DNA from: an uncultured Eubacteriales bacterium
Lineage (GTDB): Bacteria; Bacillota; Clostridia; Christensenellales; Aristaeellaceae
DNA: 38,554 nt
Direction: 5' to 3'
NCBI GenBank assembly: GCA_900553265.1
Contig: USDD01000013.1
Coordinates: 1 to 38,554, forward strand
This document shows, in pieces, positions 38,539 through 38,554 of the stretch. Made by a program: the position numbers and the translations under genes. How positions within the stretch are numbered: the stretch's first letter is position 1; every line of letters starts with the position of its first letter. The notes under the pieces are model-generated. The model did no database searches. It worked only from the letters and a program-made list of their open reading frames with translations, and was not told the DNA's origin.

Positions 38539-38554
38539 GGGGAGCAAGCTCCCC
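38539..38554 (+). terminator. Start of a terminator after metQ (cut by window end)
   Basis: GGGGAGC and GCTCCCC form a 7-bp inverted repeat ten bases after the metQ stop. The window ends at the last stem base, so a T-run cannot be checked. Confidence 0.6.

Overview
This window reads as a chromosomal stretch of a GC-rich Bacillota (Clostridia) bacterium. I infer this from strong AGGAGG-type ribosome binding sites, sigma-A-like promoters with TTGACA/TATAAT boxes, YtcP/LplB-type sugar ABC permeases, a metNIQ operon, a stand-alone OadB, a Cys-rich KTR protein and lipoprotein-like signal peptides ending in ALAE. A gut member of the Christensenellales/Oscillospirales kind would fit, but no rRNA gene is present to prove it.

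Layout. (1) 1-4.1 kb, + strand: the 3' end of pstB, then phoU, phoP, phoR and a HAD-IIA phosphatase, i.e. phosphate sensing and signalling. (2) 4.2-6.3 kb, - strand: an ECF sigma factor and its probable membrane anti-sigma partner, preceded by an ECF-type promoter that suggests autoregulation. (3) 6.3-21.8 kb: a carbohydrate region. It holds a GH38 alpha-mannosidase and its AraC regulator, a divergent GH2 enzyme, and a four-gene - strand operon (two permeases, a solute-binding protein, and a 976-residue enzyme that joins a hydrolase-like N-terminus to a sugar-isomerase-like TIM barrel). A membrane-bound AraC-type sensor-regulator faces that operon. A tRNA-Trp with a tyrosine-recombinase remnant sits inside this region. 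(4) 21.9-23.7 kb: a TetR-led operon of small proteins (zinc ribbon, two-helix membrane protein, unknown, truncated GNAT). (5) 23.8-24.1 kb: initiator and elongator tRNA-Met. (6) 24.2-29.0 kb, - strand: amidohydrolase, diacylglycerol-kinase-like lipid kinase, MATE and MFS transporters, with a possible structured RNA between the kinase and MATE genes. (7) 29.0-30.5 kb: OadB, a 44-residue OadG-like peptide missed by ordinary gene callers, a scar of a third gene, and a terminator-containing leader. (8) 30.6-34.2 kb: rsmD-coaD-coiled-coil protein, and alr with a membrane protein. (9) 34.2-38.5 kb: an M20 amidohydrolase divergent from metN-metI-metQ.

The most interesting element is in front of metN. 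A strong promoter is followed by a 26-codon reading frame with its own ribosome binding site, in which six of twelve consecutive codons are Met. Then comes an 11-bp intrinsic terminator and then metN. This has the architecture of ribosome-mediated transcription attenuation controlled by methionine, in a place where this phylum normally uses a SAM riboswitch or T-box. I see neither of those here. Other items to follow up are the hydrolase/isomerase fusion, the candidate structured RNA at 26195-26324, the oadB leader terminator, and a 12-base element shared exactly by the two tRNA promoters.
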